Source: Sediminibacterium goheungense (lineage in GTDB: Bacteria; Bacteroidota; Bacteroidia; Chitinophagales; Chitinophagaceae). From it: a DNA stretch of 64,000 nt. Shown piece by piece: positions 8,659 through 17,103 of the stretch (positions are counted from its first letter, which is position 1; every line of letters starts with the position of its first letter). The stretch is taken from NCBI RefSeq assembly GCF_004361915.1, contig NZ_SNWP01000011.1, positions 248,001-312,000 on the forward strand, written 5' to 3'. The translations under genes and the position numbers were made by a program. The notes under the pieces were generated by a model. That model did not search any database, was not told where the DNA came from, and saw only the letters and a program-made list of their open reading frames with translations.

Positions 8659-9743
8659 TGAATCAGTCCATCAACATATTATACCAGGATAGCGTCCGTT
8701 TGCTTAAAGAACTGATTGCTATACCTTCTTTCAGTAAGGAAGAATCTGCTACGGCCGATAGTATTGAAAAATTCTTTCAATCAAAAAATATCAAGGCTAA
8801 TCGTTACCTGAATAATATCTGGGTAGCCAACCAGTACTTTGATGAAACAAAGCCTACTATTTTATTAAACTCCCATCACGACACCGTAAAACCGAATAAA
8901 GCATATACGCTTGATCCTTTTTCGCCTATTGAGAAAGAAGGGAAACTTTTCGGATTGGGTAGTAATGATGCAGGTGGTTCACTCGTATCGTTGCTTGCTT
9001 TGTTTATGTATTATTATGCAGCGGAAGATCTTACTCATAATCTTATTTATGCAGCAACAGCTGAAGAAGAAATATCGGGTAGAAATGGAATAGAAGCTTT
9101 ATTGCCAAAGCTGCCGGCTATAGCATACGGTATTGTAGGAGAACCAACACAAATGCAAATGGCAGTAGCAGAGAGAGGTTTACTGGTGCTTGATGCTGTA
9201 GCTACGGGAAAGCCAGGTCATGCAGCACGTAATGAAGGAGAGAATGCACTATATAAAGCCATAAAAGATATTCAATGGATCGGGGATTATCAGTTTGATA
9301 AGGTTTCAGACCTGCTCGGACCGGTAAAAATGACTGTAACAGTTATTGAAACAGAGAACAAAGCGCATAATGTCGTTCCTGCATCCTGTAATTTTGTAAT
9401 TGATGTGCGGGTAAATGAATGTTATTCATTCGCAGAAATTATTCATACTATACAGTCGAATCTAGTGTCTGTTATTCAGCCAAGAAGCCTGCGGATGAAA
9501 TCGAGTTCCATTCCATTGGATCATCCGCTTGTACAGGCCGGGAAACAACTCGGCAGGATCTGGTATGGATCGCCCACTACCTCCGATAAAGCACTGATGC
9601 CTTTCCTTACCCTGAAAATGGGCCCTGGTGATTCTGCAAGAAGCCATAGTGCAGATGAATTTATTTACCTGAAAGAAATTGAAGAAGGTATACAACTTTA
9701 TATAAGCATACTTGATCTCATCATATTAAAGCATTCAACATGA
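8658..9743 (+). CDS. argE: M20-family deacylase, acetylcitrulline/acetylornithine deacetylase type
   Basis: Zinc peptidase fold that removes the acyl group. Metal and catalytic residues are visible: SHHDTV with H73 and D75, D104 in GSNDAGGS, and the acidic pair E136/E137 in TAEEEISG. Because the operon uses an N-acylornithine carbamoyltransferase, the natural substrate is probably N-acylcitrulline, as described for Xanthomonas. Its start overlaps the argB stop by 1 bp and its stop overlaps argH by 4 bp, so it is translationally coupled on both sides. Confidence 0.92.
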   Translation: MNQSINILYQDSVRLLKELIAIPSFSKEESATADSIEKFFQSKNIKANRYLNNIWVANQYFDETKPTILLNSHHDTVKPNKAYTLDPFSPIEKEGKLFGLGSNDAGGSLVSLLALFMYYYAAEDLTHNLIYAATAEEEISGRNGIEALLPKLPAIAYGIVGEPTQMQMAVAERGLLVLDAVATGKPGHAARNEGENALYKAIKDIQWIGDYQFDKVSDLLGPVKMTVTVIETENKAHNVVPASCNFVIDVRVNECYSFAEIIHTIQSNLVSVIQPRSLRMKSSSIPLDHPLVQAGKQLGRIWYGSPTTSDKALMPFLTLKMGPGDSARSHSADEFIYLKEIEEGIQLYISILDLIILKHST

Positions 9744-11077
9744 AGCTCTGGCAAAAAAATACCACTGTATCTGCCGCTGTAGAAAATTTCACAGTAGGAA
9801 AGGATCGTGATATGGATGTGTTACTGGCGGCCCATGATGTATTAGGCTCTATTGCCCATGTAACCATGCTCGCAGAAGTAGGCCTCTTAACAAAAGAAGA
9901 ATCAATATCTATTAATAAAGAACTCCGCAATATTTACAAAACCATTGGTCATTCACCATTCACCATTCACGAAGGCATTGAAGACATCCATTCCCAGATT
10001 GAATTCATGCTTACAGCGAAAATAGGAGAAGCCGGTAAAAAAATTCATAGTGCTAGAAGCAGGAACGATCAGGTATTGGTAGATATTAAACTGTTCCTTC
10101 GTCAGGAAATTCAGTTGCTTGCAGAGGAAACATTCAAATTATTTCATTTATTACAGACGCAAAGCGAAAAATTTAAAAATCATCTTTTGCCAGGATACAC
10201 GCATTTGCAATTGGCAATGCCCTCTTCTTTTGGTTTATGGTTTGGCGCTTATGCCGAAAGCCTGGTAGATGATGTTATCACTTTACAGGCGGCCTATAAA
10301 GTGGTGAATAAAAATCCATTGGGATCAGCTGCTGGATATGGCTCTTCTTTTCCAATCAACAGAACATTAACGACTCAGTTATTAGGGTTTGATGATCTGA
10401 ATTATAATGTGGTGTACGCACAAATGGGAAGGGGGAAGGCAGAAAGAATAACAGCCATGGCAATGGCCAATATCTCAGAAACGTTGAGTCGTATGAGTAT
10501 GGACATGTGTTTGTACCTGAACCAGAATTTCGATTTCGTAAGCTTTCCGGCTGAATTGACTACCGGATCTAGCATCATGCCACACAAAAAGAATCCGGAT
10601 GTTTTTGAATTGATCCGCTCACACAGCAATCGTATCAAAGCTTTGCCTAATGAAATTATGATGATGACTACCAATTTGCCATCAGGTTATCATCGTGATC
10701 TTCAGTTATTGAAAGAGCACTTATTTCCGGCATTTACCACACTCAGAAAATGCCTGGAAATGGCACAGCTGATGCTCTCGAATATTGAAGTGAAGCAGGA
10801 TATTATGAAGGACAATAAGTACCTGTATGCATTTAGTGTGGAGGAGGTAAATAAACTGGTATTACAGGGTATACCATTCAGGGATGCCTATAAAAAAGTG
10901 GGGATATTAATTGAAGAAGGAAAGTTTGCAGCCGACACCAGCCGCTTACAACATACACATGAAGGAAGTATCGGTAGTCTCTGTAATACTGAAATAAAAT
11001 CAATGATGGAGCAGGCAATGGCAGGATTTGGTTTTGACAAAGCAGTAAAAGCCATTCAAATGTTGCTGGAAGATTAA
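9740..11077 (+). CDS. argH: Argininosuccinate lyase
   Basis: Splits argininosuccinate into arginine and fumarate, the last step of the operon. The superfamily signature GSSIMPHKKNPD is at residues 276-287, with the catalytic serine in the mobile loop, and HSARSRNDQV is at 103-112. The length of 445 residues is normal. It overlaps argE by 4 bp. No terminator is visible between argH and the following FKBP gene, so some readthrough is possible. Confidence 0.97.
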   Translation: MKLWQKNTTVSAAVENFTVGKDRDMDVLLAAHDVLGSIAHVTMLAEVGLLTKEESISINKELRNIYKTIGHSPFTIHEGIEDIHSQIEFMLTAKIGEAGKKIHSARSRNDQVLVDIKLFLRQEIQLLAEETFKLFHLLQTQSEKFKNHLLPGYTHLQLAMPSSFGLWFGAYAESLVDDVITLQAAYKVVNKNPLGSAAGYGSSFPINRTLTTQLLGFDDLNYNVVYAQMGRGKAERITAMAMANISETLSRMSMDMCLYLNQNFDFVSFPAELTTGSSIMPHKKNPDVFELIRSHSNRIKALPNEIMMMTTNLPSGYHRDLQLLKEHLFPAFTTLRKCLEMAQLMLSNIEVKQDIMKDNKYLYAFSVEEVNKLVLQGIPFRDAYKKVGILIEEGKFAADTSRLQHTHEGSIGSLCNTEIKSMMEQAMAGFGFDKAVKAIQMLLED

Positions 11078-11150
11078 AGTTTATGAAAGCCTGCTATCTT
11101 TCTTGGTGCAGTGCCTAAAATATTGTTGTTTTGATGTTTCTAAACCAGAA

Positions 11151-11876
11151 ATGATGCGAATTATTCTCTCTTGTACAATCGGAATGCTTTTTATGGGTGC
11201 AGCATATGCACAGACAAAAACGGTAAAACCTGCAGCGCCCAAGGCAGGGGTATCACAGGCTGTAACGAATCCATTGAAAAACAGTAAGGACTCAGCCAGT
11301 TATGCTTTGGGTATCAGGATAGCACAAAACCTGGAGAATCAGGGATTGGGTAAAATCAATATTGCCATATTACAACGTGCACTGGCTGATCAGTTACAGA
11401 AAAAGAAAGTCATTATTCCTGAAACAGCCCTTAACCAGTGCATTGAAGGGTTTGTTGAAAAAGCCAATGAAGAAAAACTGGGTGAAGCCAAAAAACAGGC
11501 TAAGGCTTTTTTAGAAGCCAATGCAAAGCGCCCGGGTGTCATTACACTTCCGAGTGGTTTGCAATATGAAGTGATTAAAAACAATCCTGATGGTGCCAAG
11601 CCAGTTGCAACCGATCAGGTGAAATGCCATTATCATGGAACATTAATTGATGGCACTGTTTTCGATAGTTCCATTGACCGTGGAGAACCCATTGTTTTTT
11701 CAGTAGGTGGTGTAATTCGTGGCTGGCAGGAAGTTTTACAATTAATGACAGTAGGTAGCAAATGGAAAGTATATATTCCCGCTGATCTCGCGTATGGCGA
11801 TTCGCAGGCAGGACCTAAAATTGGTCCTGGTTCTACATTAATTTTTGATCTCGAATTGATTTCAATCGAAAAATAA
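11151..11876 (+). CDS. FKBP-type peptidyl-prolyl isomerase, exported
   Basis: The start is placed at the ATGATG at 11151, because the following residues form a signal peptide ending in AAYA|QTK. The open frame upstream has no family similarity. A helical FKBP N-terminal dimerisation region with two short helices is followed by the FKBP domain (PSGLQYEVI ... GTVFDSS ... GGVIRGWQE ... IPADLAYG ... LIFDLELISI). It resembles Mip/FkpA proteins, which assist folding of envelope proteins in the periplasm. It may help the neighbouring beta-barrel proteins, but that is only proximity. A strong terminator follows. Confidence 0.92.
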   Translation: MMRIILSCTIGMLFMGAAYAQTKTVKPAAPKAGVSQAVTNPLKNSKDSASYALGIRIAQNLENQGLGKINIAILQRALADQLQKKKVIIPETALNQCIEGFVEKANEEKLGEAKKQAKAFLEANAKRPGVITLPSGLQYEVIKNNPDGAKPVATDQVKCHYHGTLIDGTVFDSSIDRGEPIVFSVGGVIRGWQEVLQLMTVGSKWKVYIPADLAYGDSQAGPKIGPGSTLIFDLELISIEK

Positions 11877-11898
11877 CCCGGATCTTATTTTGATGTAA

Positions 11899-11930
11899 AA
11901 AATCCTCTGCTAAACAGCAGAGGATTTTTT
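11899..11930 (+). terminator. Terminator after the FKBP gene
   Basis: A perfect 10-bp stem ATCCTCTGCT / AGCAGAGGAT with loop AAAC is followed by T6. Confidence 0.92.
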
Positions 11931-11994
11931 ATTCTATTAACCTTCATTAACCTTTCCCCAAAGTTTATTAACCGCTTTTGGAAAGACTCAACAT

Positions 11995-12002
11995 TACTTT
12001 TG
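11995..12002 (+). promoter_or_regulatory. -7 box (TACTTTTG) of the beta-barrel gene
   Basis: It matches TAnnTTTG exactly, 20 nt ahead of the ATG at 12023. A TTTG at 11977-11980 is closer than the usual -33 distance, so the upstream element is uncertain. Confidence 0.45.
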
Positions 12003-12022
12003 AAATATAAAAACCAAAAGGA

Positions 12023-14833
12023 ATGTTGAAATACATCGCTACCCTGCTTGTGATCGTTTTACTGCCTGCATTTGTACAGGCCCAGAATACCGGTACCGTA
12101 AAAGGACATGTTTTTGATACCGCTACTAACCGTGGATTGGCTTATGCAACAGTCTCTATCGTTAACAGCAAAGATTCTACCCTTGTAACATTTACAAGAG
12201 CAGATTCAACCGGAAAATTTACCATCAAAGCACTGGAAAAAGGTAATTACCTGCTTTCAGCCTCTTATGTAGGCTTTATACCTGTATGGAAACCGATTGA
12301 TGTAAAAGCCGGTCAGGAACTCGATATGGGGCAATTAATATTGACCGATTTATTAAAAAGTGGAGATGTGACCGTTACTGCGCGCAGGGCTCCTGTTACC
12401 ATTAATGGTGATACAGTGGAGTTCAATACCGAAAACTTTAAAACACAACCCAATGCAGTGGTAGAAGATCTTTTAAAAAGATTGCCGGGTGTAACGGTAG
12501 ATACAGATGGAACAGTTCGGGTGAACGGACAACGCATTAACCGTGTACTGGTAAATGGGAAAGAATTTTTTACAGGTGATCCGAAAATAGCAACTAAAAA
12601 CCTGGATGCAGATGCAGTAGATAAAGTGCAGGTTTTTGATAAAAAAAGTGACCGAGCTGAGTTTACGGGTATTGATGATGGTAATTCGGAAAAGACGATT
12701 AATCTCAAACTGAAAAAAGACAGGAATAAATCTACTTTTGGAAGAGTAGCGGGTGGGGCAGGTGCTGATGATGGAAGGTATGATGCACAAACCAATATCA
12801 ATCGCTTCAATGGCGATCAGCAATTATCGCTGCTGGGTATGGCCAATAATGTAAACAAACAGGGATTCAGTTTAAATGATATTATGAATTTCTCTGGCGA
12901 TCTGGCAAGAGGAATGCGAAATGGTAGTGGTGGCGTAAGTATTAATATAGGTGGAGGTGGAAGTGACAATGGATTGCCTGTATCGGGATTGGGGCAGAAT
13001 CAACAGGGAGTAGCTAATACTTATGCAGGTGGTGTGAATTATAATGACCTCTGGAACAAGAAATCGAATGTAAATACAAGTGGTATGTTCAGTGATATTG
13101 ATTTGCTGACCAATCGTACTACCAACAGGCAGAATTTATTGCCAGGTAATAGTTTCGACTACATGAGTAATAGCAGTTCATCAAGAAGAGTGCAGCAACA
13201 AAGATGGAACGGAGCTATTGATCATAAGTTTGATAGCATGATTTCTTTAAAAGTTACCCCACAGGTATCAGCACAACAGAATGCTACGCGGTCATACAGT
13301 AATTATGTTTCAACTAATACTAGCGGACAAAAAATTAATGATGGTTTTACAGATAGTAAAACACAATCAGATGCATTGAATCTTTCTGCAACAGCATTGT
13401 ATCGTCAACGGTTAAAGAAAAAAGGCAGAACTATATCAGGAAACTTTACATTTAATTATAATGATAGTAAACAAACAGGAGATTTATATACAAAAAATAC
13501 GTTCTATGCAGCAGGTGTTCCATTACGCGATTCTATTACCAACCAGAAAAATACCCGTAATGCTATTACCCGTAATGCTGGCGGAACGATTACCTATACT
13601 GAACCTATCGGAAGAAAATCATTATTAGAGATATCTTCCTTCTACAATGTGAATAGCGGACAAAGTGATCGTAAGACCTATGATTACAATAGCGGATCTG
13701 GAAAATACGATCAGTATAACACCATCCTGAGTAACGATTTTACCAGTAGTTATAATTATGGTGGTGGTACACTAAGCTTCAGATCGAATATGAGCAAAGT
13801 AGCACTCACGCTTGGTACTTCCTTTCAGGCTGCCACTTTAAAAAGTACCAACAATACAAATGGAAATGTTATTGAACAACATTTCTCTGATCTTTTGCCC
13901 ATGGCAAATATCCAATATAAAATTGCTTCCAGTAAAACATTGTCTTTAAATATCAATACATCTACTACACAGCCTTCAACGACGCAGTTGCAGCCTATTG
14001 CCGATGTTAGTGATCCATTGAATACTTATACAGGTAACCCCAATTTAAAGCGCAGTTATGTACAAAGCCTGAACCTGAGTTTTTTTTCAACCAATATTTA
14101 TACGCAGCGTAATTTATTTGCTTTTGTATCAGCAACAAAAACCAATAATGCTATCGTAAATTCAGATGTAATACAACCAAATGGATCACGTTTATCAATG
14201 CCTGTAAATGCAGACGGACAGTATTTCATATTTGGTAGTATCAATGCAGGTTTCCCAATTAAAAAAATAAAATCAAGAGTTGATATTGGCATCAATACCA
14301 ACTATATCAGAAATATTGCCTTTCTGAATGGCGCCAGGAATAATATTGGAAACCTTGGTATAGGCCCTTCATTGTCGTATAGTTTTGCTCAGGATGGATT
14401 AATGGATATTAATGCCTCTGCGAGATTAACGATCAGTAAAGCCACATACTCATTACAACCCAGGCTTAACAGCAACTACCTTCAGCAGACCTATAATATT
14501 GAAATGAATAATTATCTTCCATGGGGACTTGTAATGAATAATGGCTTTAATTATGTGGTTAATTCTGGTAGGGCCGATGGATTTAATACGAAAATACCTT
14601 TCTGGAATGCATCACTCGCCAAAGGATTTCTGAAAAACAAGAGAGGTGAATTGAAGTTGTCAGTATTTGATCTGCTGAATAAAAATGTTGGTATCAACAG
14701 AAATGCGAATCAGAACTATATTGAAGATACAAGGTATAATGTATTACAACGTTATTTCCTGATTAGTTTTACTTACAGACTTAATAAGGCTGCCACAAAT
14801 GGAGGTGCACGCATTATTACCAGAACATTCTAA
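12023..14833 (+). CDS. Outer-membrane beta-barrel protein with carboxypeptidase-regulatory-like domain
   Basis: A 936-residue exported protein. A signal peptide ends at VQAQ (about residue 21). A carboxypeptidase-regulatory-like beta-sandwich follows (about 25-105, 'GTVKGHVFDTATNRGLAYATV'), then a plug-like segment (about 115-220, with 'VNGQRINRVLVNGKEFF') and a long beta-barrel. It is a paralog of the truncated protein at the window start, sharing the 'NRFNGDQQ ... MANNVNKQGFS' block, the Gly-rich insertion and the FDLLNKNV end. Such proteins resemble TonB-dependent receptors, but their ligands are mostly unknown. A terminator follows at 14870. Confidence 0.9.
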   Translation: MLKYIATLLVIVLLPAFVQAQNTGTVKGHVFDTATNRGLAYATVSIVNSKDSTLVTFTRADSTGKFTIKALEKGNYLLSASYVGFIPVWKPIDVKAGQELDMGQLILTDLLKSGDVTVTARRAPVTINGDTVEFNTENFKTQPNAVVEDLLKRLPGVTVDTDGTVRVNGQRINRVLVNGKEFFTGDPKIATKNLDADAVDKVQVFDKKSDRAEFTGIDDGNSEKTINLKLKKDRNKSTFGRVAGGAGADDGRYDAQTNINRFNGDQQLSLLGMANNVNKQGFSLNDIMNFSGDLARGMRNGSGGVSINIGGGGSDNGLPVSGLGQNQQGVANTYAGGVNYNDLWNKKSNVNTSGMFSDIDLLTNRTTNRQNLLPGNSFDYMSNSSSSRRVQQQRWNGAIDHKFDSMISLKVTPQVSAQQNATRSYSNYVSTNTSGQKINDGFTDSKTQSDALNLSATALYRQRLKKKGRTISGNFTFNYNDSKQTGDLYTKNTFYAAGVPLRDSITNQKNTRNAITRNAGGTITYTEPIGRKSLLEISSFYNVNSGQSDRKTYDYNSGSGKYDQYNTILSNDFTSSYNYGGGTLSFRSNMSKVALTLGTSFQAATLKSTNNTNGNVIEQHFSDLLPMANIQYKIASSKTLSLNINTSTTQPSTTQLQPIADVSDPLNTYTGNPNLKRSYVQSLNLSFFSTNIYTQRNLFAFVSATKTNNAIVNSDVIQPNGSRLSMPVNADGQYFIFGSINAGFPIKKIKSRVDIGINTNYIRNIAFLNGARNNIGNLGIGPSLSYSFAQDGLMDINASARLTISKATYSLQPRLNSNYLQQTYNIEMNNYLPWGLVMNNGFNYVVNSGRADGFNTKIPFWNASLAKGFLKNKRGELKLSVFDLLNKNVGINRNANQNYIEDTRYNVLQRYFLISFTYRLNKAATNGGARIITRTF

Positions 14834-14869
14834 AGATTAGTAGTTTCTATTCTCTCATATTTATCAGTT

Positions 14870-14899
14870 ACTCCCCTTCCGGAAAGAAGGGGAGTTTTT
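14870..14899 (+). terminator. Terminator after the beta-barrel gene
   Basis: The stem CTCCCCTT / AAGGGGAG is extended by CC/GG pairing and followed by T5. Confidence 0.88.
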
Positions 14900-14950
14900 A
14901 TGCAATATTTGATCGCCTAATACGTCTTAACAATTGAAATCATATACTGC

Positions 14951-16045
14951 ATGATACTGATACTCGCAATCTTTTTACTCTTTGTCCTTGCTGTTTATAC
15001 TTTTGTACATACAGAACCCTTTGGGAGTCTTTCGTCAGGTGCAAGAAAGGAGCGGATCGAACAATCACCACAGTACCGTGAAGGCCGGTTTCAAAACCTG
15101 CATTACACGCCAGATCTTGCGGAAGATGCCAGTTATTACAGTGTGTTGAAGGAATTTTTCTTCCGCCGTAAAGAAAGACCCAGACCTTTATTTCCATTAC
15201 CATCTGTAAAGACAGTATTGAAGGAAATCGGTCCGGAAGAAAATGTATTGATCTGGATGGGGCATTCTTCTTATTTTATTCAGGCTGATGGTAAGAGAAT
15301 ATTGGTTGATCCTGTACTCAGTGGTGCAGCTTCTCCACTTTCATTTACTACAAAAGCATTTACCGGCTCAGACATTTATACAATTGCTGACTTACCCGAT
15401 ATTGATTATCTCTTCATTTCTCACGATCACTGGGATCATTTAGATTATAAAACAGTTATAGAATTAAAAAATAAAGTTAGTAGTGTAATTACAGGTCTGG
15501 GTACAGGTGCACATTTTGAACGTTGGGGCTATAGCGTAGAGCAGATCCTTGAATTTGACTGGTATGAAAAAGCTGTTTTGTCAGAAGGGGTGGAAGTAAC
15601 TGTATTACCCGCGAGGCATTTTTCAGGTCGGGGCTTCAAGCGAAACCAAAGTTTGTGGGTATCGTTTGCCTTACAGTTGCCTTCGATGAAACTATATCTG
15701 GGTGGTGATAGTGGCTACGATGATCATTTTACACAAATAGGAGCTGAATATGGTCCATTCGATCTGGCAGTGCTTGAATGTGGGCAATACGATAATAACT
15801 GGCGATACATTCATATGCTCCCTAACCAGATTATGCCTGCTGCCAGGGCATTAAGAGCTGAAAAAATGGTACCTGTTCACTGGTCTAAATTTATGCTGGC
15901 GAACCATGCATGGGATGAGCCGGTAATTAAGTTAATGAAAACGGTCAAGGAAAATGATCCGCTTGTATTAACACCCATGATTGGTCAGAAGCTTGACCTG
16001 AAAAATCCTTCAGGTACATCACGCTGGTGGGAACAACTATCCTGA
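14951..16045 (+). CDS. MBL-fold metallohydrolase, NAPE-PLD-like
   Basis: An N-terminal hydrophobic segment (residues 2-19) is a membrane anchor or signal. The metallo-beta-lactamase motif HDHWDHLD (158-165) carries the two-zinc ligands, and later motifs RHFSGRG, GGDSGYDDH and the terminal PVHWSKF fit the NAPE-PLD/UlaG-like branch. Members hydrolyse N-acyl phosphatidylethanolamines or related phosphodiesters; the bacterial substrate is unknown. It stands alone between terminators and converges on the GLPGLI gene. Confidence 0.85.
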   Translation: MILILAIFLLFVLAVYTFVHTEPFGSLSSGARKERIEQSPQYREGRFQNLHYTPDLAEDASYYSVLKEFFFRRKERPRPLFPLPSVKTVLKEIGPEENVLIWMGHSSYFIQADGKRILVDPVLSGAASPLSFTTKAFTGSDIYTIADLPDIDYLFISHDHWDHLDYKTVIELKNKVSSVITGLGTGAHFERWGYSVEQILEFDWYEKAVLSEGVEVTVLPARHFSGRGFKRNQSLWVSFALQLPSMKLYLGGDSGYDDHFTQIGAEYGPFDLAVLECGQYDNNWRYIHMLPNQIMPAARALRAEKMVPVHWSKFMLANHAWDEPVIKLMKTVKENDPLVLTPMIGQKLDLKNPSGTSRWWEQLS

Positions 16046-16050
16046 ACATA

Positions 16051-16097
16051 AAAACGGCTTTTAGTTTTCTGCCTTACAGAAAATTAAAAGCCGTTTT
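16051..16097. terminator. Bidirectional terminator between convergent genes
   Basis: AAAACGGCTTTT and its complement AAAAGCCGTTTT enclose an inner TTTTCTG/CAGAAAA hairpin. There are T-runs on both strands, so it can serve the MBL gene and the GLPGLI gene. Confidence 0.88.
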
Positions 16098-16117
16098 TGA
16101 TATAAGTGGATCATGTA

Positions 16118-16936
16118 TTAACCACCAATACGGAAGCTTCCATTGCCACCCTGCATTTGCTGCTGTATCATATCCATCCGCATTTTATTAAACTCAGCAG
16201 CGGTTACGGTCTTTCCTTTTTTAGGCTCTTTCAGTAATTTCTGATCTACTTCTTTTTTTATTTCGAGCGCAGTAAAAACCGTAGCGCCATTATCGCTGTC
16301 AAGCTGCAGAATAACACCTGGTAGCTGGCCATAGCTGTCTGGGCCTACCGGGCTGATAATATCCTGTGCATACCAGGCCACTACTTCTATTTCACGGGGT
16401 TGAGGTCGGGAAGTATCCCTTACCGGGTTTGCATTACCACCGCCAAAAACCATCATCCTGGGTGCTGCTACCTGAACTGTGAGTTTACGCGTAGCTTTTA
16501 AACAGGTATAACCTAAAATCTTTTTGGTTTCATTGGTAAGTTTCCAGGGTTGCTGGAGAATAGAATCAACAATCAGGTAATTTTTGCCTGCCAGTTCAGA
16601 ACTCAGGACAGATTTTGACTGTGCAAAGTTTTTAAATAAATCTCCACCATCAGAACCACCTATGCTGAAGTTCATTCTGATGCCACCGCCACCACCGCCT
16701 GCAAATGGATCGGGGGCTTCGTCTTCGGGGATTAATTTATAAAGGGAAATACTATCGCTAAACATCAGTATGTGTTTACTGATACGGAATTCAGGGATCA
16801 TGGCCCTCATTTGTTCACTGGTAATGGTACGATGTGTATTAACTTTTCGTTCATAGACAATAGTACCCTGCTTTACCTGTGCCTGAATGCCACCTGCGCT
16901 GATAGCGGCAAAAAGCAAAAAAAATAACTTCTTCAT
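16118..16936 (-). CDS. GLPGLI family protein
   Basis: A 272-residue secreted protein with a signal peptide ending at GIQA|Q. The family-defining motif appears as QLPGVILQLD about 60 residues from the end, preceded by the usual 'GYTCLKATR' and 'VVAWYAQDIISPVGP' blocks. A Gly-rich insertion lies near residues 79-85. The function of the family is unknown; members are common exported proteins in Bacteroidota. It is transcribed alone, divergent from the histidine kinase. Confidence 0.85.
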   Translation of the reverse strand: MKKLFFLLFAAISAGGIQAQVKQGTIVYERKVNTHRTITSEQMRAMIPEFRISKHILMFSDSISLYKLIPEDEAPDPFAGGGGGGIRMNFSIGGSDGGDLFKNFAQSKSVLSSELAGKNYLIVDSILQQPWKLTNETKKILGYTCLKATRKLTVQVAAPRMMVFGGGNANPVRDTSRPQPREIEVVAWYAQDIISPVGPDSYGQLPGVILQLDSDNGATVFTALEIKKEVDQKLLKEPKKGKTVTAAEFNKMRMDMIQQQMQGGNGSFRIGG

Positions 16937-17078
16937 GTAATGGAGTTTATATTAAAAACGATATAGGGTCAGATACCCCGTTTTAAGAGGTTCAAAGCTA
17001 ATAGCAGCCTGTGTTAAGCATTCTTGCTCAAAGGTTAATTTAGGTTAATGAAAAGTACCTGCAGCCTGAATTAGACAT

Positions 17079-17086
17079 TACCTTTG
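17079..17086 (+). promoter_or_regulatory. -7 box (TACCTTTG) of the two-component operon
   Basis: An exact TAnnTTTG match 17 nt ahead of the kinase ATG. No clear TTTG lies at the -33 position. Confidence 0.4.
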
Positions 17087-17103
17087 TAAGGAGATTATAC
17101 AAC

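Noticed and set aside
12313..12810. 165-codon minus-strand frame inside the beta-barrel gene
   Set aside because: Antisense shadow of the plug region; Ser/Thr-rich low-information translation.
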